Below are positions 1 to 5,533 of a DNA stretch of 5,533 nucleotides, piece by piece. The DNA lies in NCBI GenBank assembly GCA_029260335.1, contig JAJDDL010000280.1, forward strand, positions 1 to 5,533. The letters are read 5' to 3'. This stretch comes from Phycisphaerales bacterium (GTDB lineage: Bacteria; Planctomycetota; Phycisphaerae; Phycisphaerales; UBA1924). Positions within the stretch are counted from its first letter, which is position 1, and the number at the start of each line of letters is the position of its first letter. Below the pieces are notes generated by a model. That model saw nothing but the letters and a program-made list of their open reading frames with translations, searched no databases and was not told where the DNA came from. The position numbers and the translations under genes are program-made.

Positions 1-168
1 ACGGTGCCGGAGATTATTGAGTTCATCGAGATCGGAGAGTCGTTCGTGATGGTGAACGATCAGGAGTTCCCACAGGGATCTATTCGCGGCAACTTCCTTG
101 TGCCCGCGCCGTCGACAGCCATGCTTCTGGGCCTGGGAGGCCTGGTTGCGATGGGTCGACGACGCTGA
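1..168 (+). CDS. C-terminal end of a secreted CHRD-like protein with PEP-CTERM-type sorting tail (partial, 5' end outside window)
   Basis: The reading frame is open from the left edge and ends at TGA 166-168, giving the last 55 residues. Two parts are readable. Residues 14-32 (ESFVMVNDQEFPQGSIRGN) resemble the end of a CHRD domain, where a strand with V-N-x-x-x-F-P-x-G-x-I-R-G is typical. The last 22 residues read V-P-A-P, then a Gly/Leu-rich hydrophobic stretch (MLLGLGGLVAM), then G-R-R-R. That is the layout of PEP-CTERM/exosortase sorting signals as they appear in planctomycetes, with VPAP replacing the classical VPEP. By family knowledge such proteins are exported, processed at the membrane and released or attached to the envelope. 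CHRD domains have no firmly known bacterial role. The convergent yceI gene follows across a shared hairpin. The domain call is moderately sure because only a fragment is visible; the sorting tail is the firmer part. Confidence 0.75.
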   Translation, partial: TVPEIIEFIEIGESFVMVNDQEFPQGSIRGNFLVPAPSTAMLLGLGGLVAMGRRR

Positions 169-188
169 GATTTGTTGCGCGGAGTTGA

Positions 189-219
189 AATGAGGGCGGC
201 CAGTGGGGCCGCCCTCATT
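189..219. terminator. Perfect inverted repeat, probable bidirectional terminator between convergent genes
   Basis: The arms aatgagggcggcc (189-201) and ggccgccctcatt (207-219) are exact reverse complements, separated by the 5-nt loop agtgg. The hairpin starts 20 nt after the stop of the CHRD-like gene (+) and lies 30 nt past the stop of yceI (-). Its A-rich left foot (gaaat) would give a short U-rich tract when read on the minus strand. The plus-strand tail (cattcgttctt) is only loosely T-rich. Stem quality and position make termination in both directions the simplest reading. Confidence 0.75.
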
Positions 220-249
220 CGTTCTTGGAGGCGCGAAGGTCGCGTCTGT

Positions 250-975
250 TTACTTGCGCTGAGCCTCTGGCGCGATGGACGCGTGGGTGAGGGAGATGTC
301 GATCTCGACGGTCTCGGCGACCTTATCACCAATGACCGGATGGCTCACGTTGAAGTTCGCGAGTCGGACGGTCATCTTGGTGCGGACCGCGAGCAGGTCG
401 CCTTGGGCGACGCCCGCGGTGCGGGCGCTGGCGGGCATGAATGTGAAGCGGGTCTTTGCGAGGCGGACCGGCCGGGTCACGCCGTGAAGGGTGAGTTCGC
501 CAATGAGCGTGCCTTGGTAGGTACTGAAGTTCTCGGTCTCCTTGACGAGGGAAACGCTCTCGGTCTTGGTGAGTTGGAAGACGATGTTGGGGTGGGCCTT
601 GGCGTTGAGCCACTCTTTGCCCGCGAGGTGCTCATCGCGCAGGTCGATGCCGGTCTTCATGCTCTTGACCGGAAGATGCCACTCGCCGGCGACGAGGTTG
701 GTTCCGCCGCGTGCGGCGATGGTGTAGCCGATTACTTGGTTGCTTTGGCCTTTGAAATCTTCCAAGGGTGCGTTGGACTCGAAGTAGATCTGGCGCGAGC
801 GAGCGGGGAGTGCGTGGAATGCGTTTCCCTTTGCCGAGTGTTCGGCTGGGATGACAAGGGACTTGCCGCTCTCGGTTGTCTTTGCGAATGGGGGAGCCGT
901 GGCGGCTGCGGCGAGGGCGCTGAATGCGCCAACAACGCTCAGGAAGCCGATCGTCTGGAGTGCTCTGAGTCGCAT
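250..975 (-). CDS. YceI-family secreted (periplasmic) lipid-binding-like protein
   Basis: The product has 241 residues. An N-terminal signal peptide is visible: basic start MRLR, hydrophobic core to about residue 20, and an Ala-rich cleavage region near residues 21-26. The YceI lipocalin-like barrel covers about residues 38-232. Recognisable parts are S-R-Q-I-Y-F-E near its start, the S-M-K-T-G-I-D-L-R-D-E-H-L block followed by K-E-W-L-N-A and H-P-N-I-V-F, then G-E-L-T-L-H-G-V-T-R-P-V, and a terminal V-E-I-D-I-S-L strand. YceI proteins bind polyisoprenoid-type lipids in the periplasm; the ligand and role here are unknown. The ATG at 973-975 has a GAGGA Shine-Dalgarno (983-987) with a 7-nt gap. 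A weak -10-like TACACT lies at 1021-1026 on this strand without a convincing -35. The gene is 98 nt downstream of the small membrane-protein gene and may share its transcript, but nothing proves it. The length is slightly above the usual 190 residues because of the signal peptide and an extended C-terminal half. Confidence 0.93.
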   Translation of the reverse strand: MRLRALQTIGFLSVVGAFSALAAAATAPPFAKTTESGKSLVIPAEHSAKGNAFHALPARSRQIYFESNAPLEDFKGQSNQVIGYTIAARGGTNLVAGEWHLPVKSMKTGIDLRDEHLAGKEWLNAKAHPNIVFQLTKTESVSLVKETENFSTYQGTLIGELTLHGVTRPVRLAKTRFTFMPASARTAGVAQGDLLAVRTKMTVRLANFNVSHPVIGDKVAETVEIDISLTHASIAPEAQRK

Positions 976-1073
976 GTGTCTGTCCTCGTTCGGCTCTGCG
1001 TACGGACGCTTGGCCGGTTCAGTGTAACTCGATTGGTCGAACGCGCGATCGTGCCCTATGCGGGGTTATCTGG

Positions 1074-1445
1074 TCACGAAGCGGGTTCCTGGTCTGGTTC
1101 GTCTGGGCCATCGGTCTGATTCTGCCCTTGCTTGCGGCGAGCGAGAAAGAAGCTGATCGCACCCACAGCGATCGCGAATGCGCCGAGGGTGGCGATCGAG
1201 ATGCCATCGCGTCCAGGTCCGCTTGGCAATAGGCCGAGCGTGAACACGCGCAATGTTGCGCTACCGCCTTGGACTTGAGCGCTCTCGATCGAGAGCCGCA
1301 TGTGCTGAATCTCCTGAGTCGTGATGCTGGGATACCCCGGCAGCAGTTGCGCATGGGTAGACACATAGATCAGTCGCGATATTTCCGGTTTCTGGCGTGC
1401 GCAGCCAATCCCGATGGAAGTATCGGGAAGCGTTGGCGTATACAT
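1074..1445 (-). CDS. Small single-pass membrane protein of unknown function, probable operon partner of the FHA-ATPase
   Basis: I do not recognise this 123-residue product. The clearest feature is one transmembrane segment at about residues 82-101 (ISIATLGAFAIAVGAISFFL). It is followed at once by A-R-R-K and a polar, acidic tail of 18 residues ending DEPDQEPAS. By the positive-inside rule the tail would be cytoplasmic and the N-terminal part outside. There is no classical signal peptide. The ATG at 1443-1445 is 12 nt after the ATPase stop codon and has only a poor AGG-type ribosome site, so translation from it would rely on coupling. An in-frame ATG at 1299-1301 has AGGAG (1311-1315) at a 9-nt gap and would give a 75-residue protein that keeps the membrane segment. 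Either start is possible. The tight spacing suggests co-transcription with the ATPase and perhaps an envelope-anchoring or assembly role, which is inference. Confidence 0.55.
   Translation of the reverse strand: MYTPTLPDTSIGIGCARQKPEISRLIYVSTHAQLLPGYPSITTQEIQHMRLSIESAQVQGGSATLRVFTLGLLPSGPGRDGISIATLGAFAIAVGAISFFLARRKQGQNQTDGPDEPDQEPAS
1311..1315 (-). promoter_or_regulatory. Possible internal ribosome binding site favouring a 75-residue start at 1301
   Basis: The minus strand reads AGGAG here, nine bases before the in-frame ATG at 1299-1301. This match is better than anything before the upstream ATG at 1445. The same bases also encode Gln-Glu in the longer reading frame, so the match could be chance. 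Confidence 0.35.
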
Positions 1446-1457
1446 TGGCGGTAACGC

Positions 1458-3092
1458 CTATCCGATCGCGGCGACGCGGTCGACCTCATCGACGCTTGTC
1501 GCGCCTTCGCCCACGAGGCGCCAGCCGAACTGCGCGAGCGTGGTGAACAGGCCCTTCTCGATGACGGCCTTAATGCCCTGGACGCTCGGCTCTTTGAGGA
1601 TGATGTCGCGCAGTTCGTCGTCGACATCGAGCAGTTCGAACACGCCTCGGCGACCTCGGTAGCCCGTGCCGAGGCATCGCTTGCAGCCGACGGCGGCGTA
1701 GGCGGTCGTCTTGCCGCCGAGATACTTGCTCATGCGGGATACTTGGCCTGGCGCGAGGGACATCTCGGCCTTGCAGTTATCGCACAGCACGCGGACGAGG
1801 CGCTGGGCGAGCACGAGATCGAGGCTGTTGGCGACGAGATACCCCTCGACGCCGAGATCAAGCAATCGGAAGATGCTGGTGACCGAGTCTTTGGAGTGGA
1901 CGGTGGTGAGCACGACATGCCCGGTCATGGAGGCCTGCATGGCGGTGCGGGCGGTCATCTCATCGCGAATCTCGCCCACGAGGATGACGTCGGGGTCTTG
2001 GCGCAGGACGCTTCGGAGCAGATCGCTGAAGCCCTTGCCCTTGTCCTCATCGACGGGGAGCTGGGTCACGCCCTCGAGCGTGTATTCGACGGGGTCTTCG
2101 ATGGTGATGATGTTGCGCGAGTTGCGATCGACCTCTCTGAGCATGTTGTAGAGGGTGGTGGTCTTGCCTGAGCCGGTGGGGCCGCAGGCGAGCAGGAGGC
2201 CGTGGTCTTGGCGGGAGATGCGGCGGATGCGTTGGTGCATGTAGCTCAGGAGGCCGAGTTCTTCGAGTGAGTGGGGGATGTCACGAAGATCGAGCACTCT
2301 GATAACACCCTTGGCGCCGTGGACGCTTGGGGTAATGCTGACTCGGAACTCTGTGCGCCGGTCGTCGAAGCTAGCCGAGAAGTGACCATCTTGGACCGCA
2401 TCGCGTGCGGCTTGTTTCATTTGGCACGTGGCACGGATGAGCCCGAGGGCGAGCTCACCGACCCGGTGAGGTAACTCGACGATCCAGACCATCTGGCCGT
2501 CGACGCGCATGCGCACGTGGAACTCGTCGCGTTTGGGCTCGATGTGGATGTCCGTGGCGTGAGACTTGCTTGCAACCCGGAGCAGGTAACGGACTGCGCG
2601 CGGGCCGTCGCCGGCGGTCCGGAGGACGTCAGTCGGACTGCCATCGGCGTTGATGAGGCTGACTGCTTCGAGTTGAGTTTGCTTGGGGGGCAGGTCCTTG
2701 AGGATGCGCTTCAGTTCGAGGCTCCACTCGGGCTCGGGCTCATCGCCCTTGCCTCGCTTGGCGGCGACCTCGTTTGCGAGGGCACCTTCGGCTTCGATTA
2801 AGAACTCGCTGTTGCCGACCTTGAGCAGGTCGCCCGGGCAGAGCGGGGCGAAGCGGGTCTTCTCGCCGTTGACACGGATGCCGTTGCGGGACTTGAGGTC
2901 CTGGACGACAATGCCCTCGTCTGTGCGTTCGACTTTGCAATGGAAGCGGCTGACCTTGTCGTCCTTGAGCATGATGGAGTTGTCGGGGTGGCGGCCGAGG
3001 GTGACGGGTTCATCGCCGACCTTGGTGGGCCTGCCCCTGCCGTGCTTGGGGCGGAGGCGGATGGTGCCTTGATTGGTCGACGAGTTGGTCAT
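1458..3092 (-). CDS. FHA domain-GspE/PilB fusion: type II secretion / type IV pilus assembly ATPase
   Basis: The product has 544 residues from the ATG at 3090-3092. An FHA domain occupies about residues 28-100, with the phosphothreonine-binding signature in place: G33-R34, S48-x-x-H51, D-L-K-S-R-N70-G71 and N75-G76. After an acidic linker (about 114-125), the ATPase begins. It has the GspE block A179-T-D-I-H-I-E-P186, Walker A GPTGSGKT (304-311), an Asp box around I331-E-D-P, Walker B with D368-V-I-L-V-G-E374, and a His box with T390-G-H-V-V-L-T-T-V-H399. A zinc-type tetracysteine follows at C437-x2-C440 and C470-x2-C473. All catalytic motifs are intact. The family forms cytoplasmic hexamers that drive pilin or pseudopilin polymerisation. 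The usual N-terminal GspE/MshEN domain is absent and the FHA domain takes its place. The frame extends upstream to 3176, but those 28 residues lack family similarity. AGAGGAG at 3104-3110 supports 3092. Whether it is secretion or pilus type cannot be told from one gene, so no symbol is given. Confidence 0.95.
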   Translation of the reverse strand: MTNSSTNQGTIRLRPKHGRGRPTKVGDEPVTLGRHPDNSIMLKDDKVSRFHCKVERTDEGIVVQDLKSRNGIRVNGEKTRFAPLCPGDLLKVGNSEFLIEAEGALANEVAAKRGKGDEPEPEWSLELKRILKDLPPKQTQLEAVSLINADGSPTDVLRTAGDGPRAVRYLLRVASKSHATDIHIEPKRDEFHVRMRVDGQMVWIVELPHRVGELALGLIRATCQMKQAARDAVQDGHFSASFDDRRTEFRVSITPSVHGAKGVIRVLDLRDIPHSLEELGLLSYMHQRIRRISRQDHGLLLACGPTGSGKTTTLYNMLREVDRNSRNIITIEDPVEYTLEGVTQLPVDEDKGKGFSDLLRSVLRQDPDVILVGEIRDEMTARTAMQASMTGHVVLTTVHSKDSVTSIFRLLDLGVEGYLVANSLDLVLAQRLVRVLCDNCKAEMSLAPGQVSRMSKYLGGKTTAYAAVGCKRCLGTGYRGRRGVFELLDVDDELRDIILKEPSVQGIKAVIEKGLFTTLAQFGWRLVGEGATSVDEVDRVAAIG

Positions 3093-3103
3093 CTTGCCAA
3101 GAA

Positions 3104-3110
3104 CTCCTCT
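3104..3110 (-). promoter_or_regulatory. Ribosome binding site deciding the FHA-ATPase start
   Basis: The minus strand reads AGAGGAG, ending 11 nt before the ATG at 3092. No comparable site precedes the upstream in-frame ATGs at 3134 and 3176. This is why the shorter start is chosen. Confidence 0.6.
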
Positions 3111-3171
3111 GCGGTGTCTTTCGGGCGATTCCATGGGCGCAAATCGCGATGCGAGACACCCTGTTGCGGAC

Positions 3172-3177
3172 ATCATA
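3172..3177 (-). promoter_or_regulatory. Weak -10-like hexamer for the FHA-ATPase gene
   Basis: The minus strand reads TATGAT, five of six matches to TATAAT, about 80 nt before the chosen start. A TTGACG lies upstream, but with a spacer of only 10 nt, so no proper -35/-10 pair is formed. It is listed only because it is the best candidate on this strand in the 188-nt divergent intergenic region (3093-3280). Confidence 0.2.
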
Positions 3178-3264
3178 CGGACAAACGCGTCAAGGGGTCC
3201 CGATCGATCTCCAAACCTCGGGCCTGAAGTGCTTCTGGGGGCACGATCCCGGAGGGAGGGTGAT

Positions 3265-3273
3265 TGCTAGACT
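3265..3273 (+). promoter_or_regulatory. Extended -10 element placed for a leaderless serS transcript
   Basis: The sequence TGCTAGACT fits an extended -10 (TGn plus a TAnnnT hexamer at 3268-3273). Only 7 nt separate it from the serS ATG at 3281, so transcription would begin at or next to the start codon. No good -35 is seen 16-18 nt upstream. The purine-rich GGAGGGAGG at 3251-3259 is 21 nt from the ATG, too far for a normal Shine-Dalgarno. Confidence 0.4.
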
Positions 3274-3280
3274 CCGCCCC

Positions 3281-4690
3281 ATGATCGATCTGAAAGCCTT
3301 GCGAGACGACCCCGAGCGATTCCGTGAAGGAGCTCGGCTCAAGAACACCGACGTCGATATCGACCGCTTGCTCGAGCTGGACGCCACCCAGCGTGAGCTC
3401 ACGACCCGCCAGCAGGAGTTGCGGGCGGAGCAGAATCGCCTGAGCAAGGAGATGGGGCCGAAGATCGGCCAGCTCATGGGTCGGTTGAAGAAGGCCGAGG
3501 GCGACGAGAGGTTGGCGATCCAGGCCGAGGCGGACCAGCTGAAGGCCGGGCCTCAGCGATTGAAGGAGCAGATCGAGGAACTCGATGGCGAGATCGCCAA
3601 GGTCGAACCAGAGCTGCGTGAGATTCTGCTAAAGGTACCGTTGCCGGCGGATCCGGACGTGCCGGTGGGGACTTCGGGCGATGACAACGTGGAGATCCGG
3701 CAATGGAACTCGCCGGGGTTTGATCTCTCGCGTTCATTTGAGGAAAACAAGGGGTTTGCGCCCAAGACGCATCTAGAGCTGGTGCATGACCTCAAGCTCG
3801 CGGAATTTGAGCGCGGCGTCAAGCTCGGGGGAGCGCGGCATTACGTGCTCAAGGGACTCGGAGCAAGGCTCCATCACGCGGTGCTGCGGTACGCGTTGGA
3901 CTACATGGTCGAGCGGCATGGGTTTACGCCCATGAGCGTGCCCGTGGTCGTGCGCGAGGACATGATGGTGGGGACCGGATTCTTTCCCGGCGGGCGCGAC
4001 CAGGCGTATCACATCGAGGAGACGCGCAGGGGCGCGGGCGAGGACTTGTTTCTCACCGGGACCGGCGAGGTGAGCCTGATGGGCTTGCATCAGGGGGAGA
4101 TTCTGGATGAGGCCGATCTTCCCTTGACCTATTGCACGCTCAGCACCTGTTTTCGGCGCGAAGCGGGCGCTGGGGGCAAGGACACGGCCGGGCTCTACCG
4201 GATCCATCAGTTCGACAAGGTCGAGCAGGTGGTGATCTTGCCCGCCGACGAGGCGGCGAGCCGGGCTTGGCATCAGAAGATGCTCGGCTTTGTCGAGGCG
4301 TTCTTGCAGAGCTTGGAGCTGCCCTATCGGTTGCTGCAGTGTTGCACAGGCGATTTGGGCGCGAAGAACGCGGACATGATTGATGTCGAGTGCTGGATGC
4401 CGGGGCGGGGTGAGGATGATGCCGGCGGTAGGCCCAAGGGTGACTTCGGCGAGACGCATTCTGCAAGCCGGTTGTACGACTATCAGTGCCGACGGTTGAA
4501 TATGCGATATCGCGAGGGTGGAGACGCGGGCAAGGGGACAACGACTTTTTGCCATAGCCTGAACAACACGGTCGCGGCGAGCCCTCGGATTCTGATTCCG
4601 CTGCTGGAGATGCATCAGAACGCGGATGGGAGCGTGACGGTGCCGGAAGCGTTGCGGCCGTACATGGGCGGCGTGGAGCGGATCGGATAG
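3281..4690 (+). CDS. serS: Seryl-tRNA synthetase (class II)
   Basis: The enzyme charges tRNA-Ser (and tRNA-Sec where present) with serine in the cytoplasm. The product has 469 residues, somewhat longer than the usual 420-430. It starts M-I-D-L-K-A-L-R-D-D-P-E, the standard SerRS N-terminus, which fixes the ATG at 3281; the frame is open upstream but that part is not SerRS-like. Residues 27-112 form the two-helix coiled-coil arm that holds the tRNA long variable arm. Motif 1 lies near 192-223. The serine-site strand reads T-G-T-G-E-V (259-264), where most members have T-A-E-V. Motif 2 is clear: C-F-R-R-E-A-G (290-296), then D-T-A-G-L-Y-R-I-H-Q-F-D-K-V-E. Motif 3 keeps its arginine in S-P-R-I-L-I-P-L-L-E, but the usual N-G-S-G-L-A before it reads N-N-T-V-A-A. 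An extra Gly/Asp-rich loop occurs at about 374-389. The C-terminus V-P-E-A-L-R-P-Y-M-G-G is typical. The gene is divergent from the FHA-ATPase. Confidence 0.98.
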   Translation: MIDLKALRDDPERFREGARLKNTDVDIDRLLELDATQRELTTRQQELRAEQNRLSKEMGPKIGQLMGRLKKAEGDERLAIQAEADQLKAGPQRLKEQIEELDGEIAKVEPELREILLKVPLPADPDVPVGTSGDDNVEIRQWNSPGFDLSRSFEENKGFAPKTHLELVHDLKLAEFERGVKLGGARHYVLKGLGARLHHAVLRYALDYMVERHGFTPMSVPVVVREDMMVGTGFFPGGRDQAYHIEETRRGAGEDLFLTGTGEVSLMGLHQGEILDEADLPLTYCTLSTCFRREAGAGGKDTAGLYRIHQFDKVEQVVILPADEAASRAWHQKMLGFVEAFLQSLELPYRLLQCCTGDLGAKNADMIDVECWMPGRGEDDAGGRPKGDFGETHSASRLYDYQCRRLNMRYREGGDAGKGTTTFCHSLNNTVAASPRILIPLLEMHQNADGSVTVPEALRPYMGGVERIG

Positions 4691-4699
4691 GAAACTGGT

Positions 4700-4705
4700 T
4701 ATCCT
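4700..4705 (+). promoter_or_regulatory. -10-like hexamer just before the ATP-grasp gene
   Basis: TATCCT fits TAnnnT and ends 6 nt before the GTG at 4712. No Shine-Dalgarno exists between the serS stop and this GTG. The arrangement mirrors the one before serS. Alternatively the gene is simply read through from serS and translated by coupling. Confidence 0.3.
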
Positions 4706-4711
4706 GCGCGT

Positions 4712-5533
4712 GTGGGTGAGCGTCCTCGATGTCTGGTGTTGTCCAACTCTGCGAATCACGCCGAGCATGTGCTGTTGCTCTGTGAGTTGGCGGGCTACGT
4801 GCCGTATCTTGCGACCAACCGGGCGAATCTCCAGCCTGATTCGGCGCAGCTGACCATCCGGCTCGCCTCGGATCGACGCGAAGATCCTGCCCGGACGGTG
4901 GTCGAACTCAATGAGATCGCACGTGTGCTCGGTATTCGCAAGCTCGTGCCGGCGGACACGGCGTTCACCCTCTGGCTCATCGAGAATCGCGAGCAGTTGG
5001 CAACTCGGTGCTTTCCGATGGCCGAGCTTGAGGCGTTTCGGACGCTTCGCAACAAGGCGACGTTTGGGACCTTGGTAGAGACTCTGGGCATTGAGCATCC
5101 GTCGACGATCACAGTGCGCAACGGCGAGAAGCTTGGAGAGCTGGCGGTTGCGTGTCCGGTCATAATCAAGCCGACGATGCGCGAGGGCGGGTACCTGGTC
5201 GTGCGGCACGACGACCAGGAGTCCTTGGAAGGACGCGTGCGGGCTGTCTTAGAAGAGAATGGCGGGCCGGTGATTGTGCAGCGGTTTGTCGCCGGGCGAG
5301 ATATCGATCTGAGTGTGTTGGCGCATAATGGCAAGATTGTCGAACACACGATTCAACGGCGAAGTCCTGAGGGGTTGAAGTTTGTCGAGCACGAGGGAGT
5401 GTTGGAGATTGGACGCAAGATCTGCGAACACTTGAAACTCACGGGGTTGGTGCACTTTGATATGCGGACCGAGAAGCAGAGCGGGCGGGTTGTGGTGATC
5501 GAGGCGAATCCACGGGTGTGGGCGTCAATCGCC
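4712..5533 (+). CDS. ATP-grasp superfamily ligase-like protein (partial, 3' end outside window)
   Basis: The first 274 residues are visible; the frame is open at the right edge. The start is GTG 4712-4714, the first possible start after the serS stop 21 nt upstream. The N-terminal part (residues 6-100) looks like the Rossmann-type pre-ATP-grasp domain, opening with the strand C-L-V-L-S-N-S. The ATP-grasp fold follows. It has R113-N-K115, a nucleotide-binding lysine in V-I-I-K153-P-T with R-E-G-G after it, V-I-V-Q-R-F-V-A-G-R-D-I-D-L-S, and the metal-binding set D250 ... E264-x-N266-P-R. Proteins of this type (carbamoyl-phosphate-synthase-like or COG3919-like carboligases) use ATP to activate a carboxylate and join it to an amine or thiol. 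The substrate here cannot be told. No partner gene other than serS is visible. Confidence 0.9.
   Translation, partial: MGERPRCLVLSNSANHAEHVLLLCELAGYVPYLATNRANLQPDSAQLTIRLASDRREDPARTVVELNEIARVLGIRKLVPADTAFTLWLIENREQLATRCFPMAELEAFRTLRNKATFGTLVETLGIEHPSTITVRNGEKLGELAVACPVIIKPTMREGGYLVVRHDDQESLEGRVRAVLEENGGPVIVQRFVAGRDIDLSVLAHNGKIVEHTIQRRSPEGLKFVEHEGVLEIGRKICEHLKLTGLVHFDMRTEKQSGRVVVIEANPRVWASIA

Noticed and set aside
1021..1026. TACACT on the minus strand as a -10 for yceI
   Set aside because: It has four of six consensus matches but nothing like a -35 at 16-18 nt, so it is too weak to annotate on its own.
172..1119. 315-residue open frame on the plus strand
   Set aside because: It lies entirely antisense to yceI, its sequence is Gly/Val/Glu-rich without any recognisable domain, and the opposite strand encodes a clear YceI protein.
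1031..3080. Ten-base repeat gattggtcga at 1031-1040 and 3071-3080, and nine-base repeat gatcgatct at 3202-3210 and 3283-3291
   Set aside because: Matches of this length are expected several times by chance in 5.5 kb, and neither pair has supporting symmetry or spacing.
3093..3176. Longer start for the FHA-ATPase (extra 28 residues)
   Set aside because: No ribosome site precedes the ATGs at 3176 or 3134, the added residues are unlike any FHA start, and AGAGGAG supports 3092.
3093..3280. T-box or other riboswitch ahead of serS
   Set aside because: I see no T-box consensus, no terminator/antiterminator pair and no long stable stem, only short 4-6 bp matches. The likely start of transcription is also next to the ATG.
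1446..4711. Amber readthrough fusing neighbours: the ATPase TAG (1458-1460) and the serS TAG (4688-4690) are each followed in the same frame by the next gene
   Set aside because: Both proteins end exactly where their families normally end, and two same-frame neighbours have about a one in nine chance of occurring randomly. There is no recoding signal visible.
3773..5209. 478-residue open frame on the minus strand
   Set aside because: It is antisense to serS and the ATP-grasp gene and is Arg/His/Pro-rich as expected for the complement of GC-rich codons. Both plus-strand genes have intact catalytic motifs.

Overview
This 5.5 kb window looks like ordinary chromosomal DNA from a GC-rich Gram-negative bacterium. 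It is most plausibly a planctomycete of the Phycisphaerae type. That placement is an inference from three things: a secreted CHRD-like protein ending in a VPAP / Gly-Leu helix / Arg-Arg-Arg sorting tail, an FHA domain fused to a type II secretion/type IV pilus ATPase, and the general style of the other proteins. No phylogenetic marker was aligned.

Layout, left to right. (1) At 1-168 (+) is the tail of a secreted or cell-envelope protein with a CHRD-like end and a PEP-CTERM-type sorting signal. (2) At 189-219 a perfect 13-bp hairpin lies between two convergent genes and probably terminates both. (3) At 250-975 (-) is a secreted YceI-family lipid-binding-like protein. (4) At 1074-1445 (-) is a small single-pass membrane protein that I do not recognise; a shorter version starting at 1301 is possible. 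(5) At 1458-3092 (-) is a GspE/PilB-type ATPase with an N-terminal FHA domain. It sits 12 nt upstream of gene 4, so the two probably form an operon. (6) At 3093-3280 is a 188-nt divergent intergenic region. (7) At 3281-4690 (+) is seryl-tRNA synthetase (serS), with an unusual motif 3. (8) From 4712 to the right edge (+) is the first 274 residues of an ATP-grasp ligase-like protein that starts with GTG.

The genes do not form an obvious single pathway. The most distinctive unit is the FHA-ATPase plus the small membrane protein. It suggests an envelope-spanning secretion or pilus motor whose control could involve phosphothreonine recognition. No pilin, prepilin peptidase, GspF/PilC or secretin gene is visible here, so the machine it belongs to must be encoded elsewhere. 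A second recurring feature is that serS and the ATP-grasp gene lack a well-placed Shine-Dalgarno sequence, and each has a TAnnnT hexamer 6-7 nt before its start codon. This is compatible with leaderless transcripts. I see no tRNA, rRNA, CRISPR array, insertion sequence or prophage signal.
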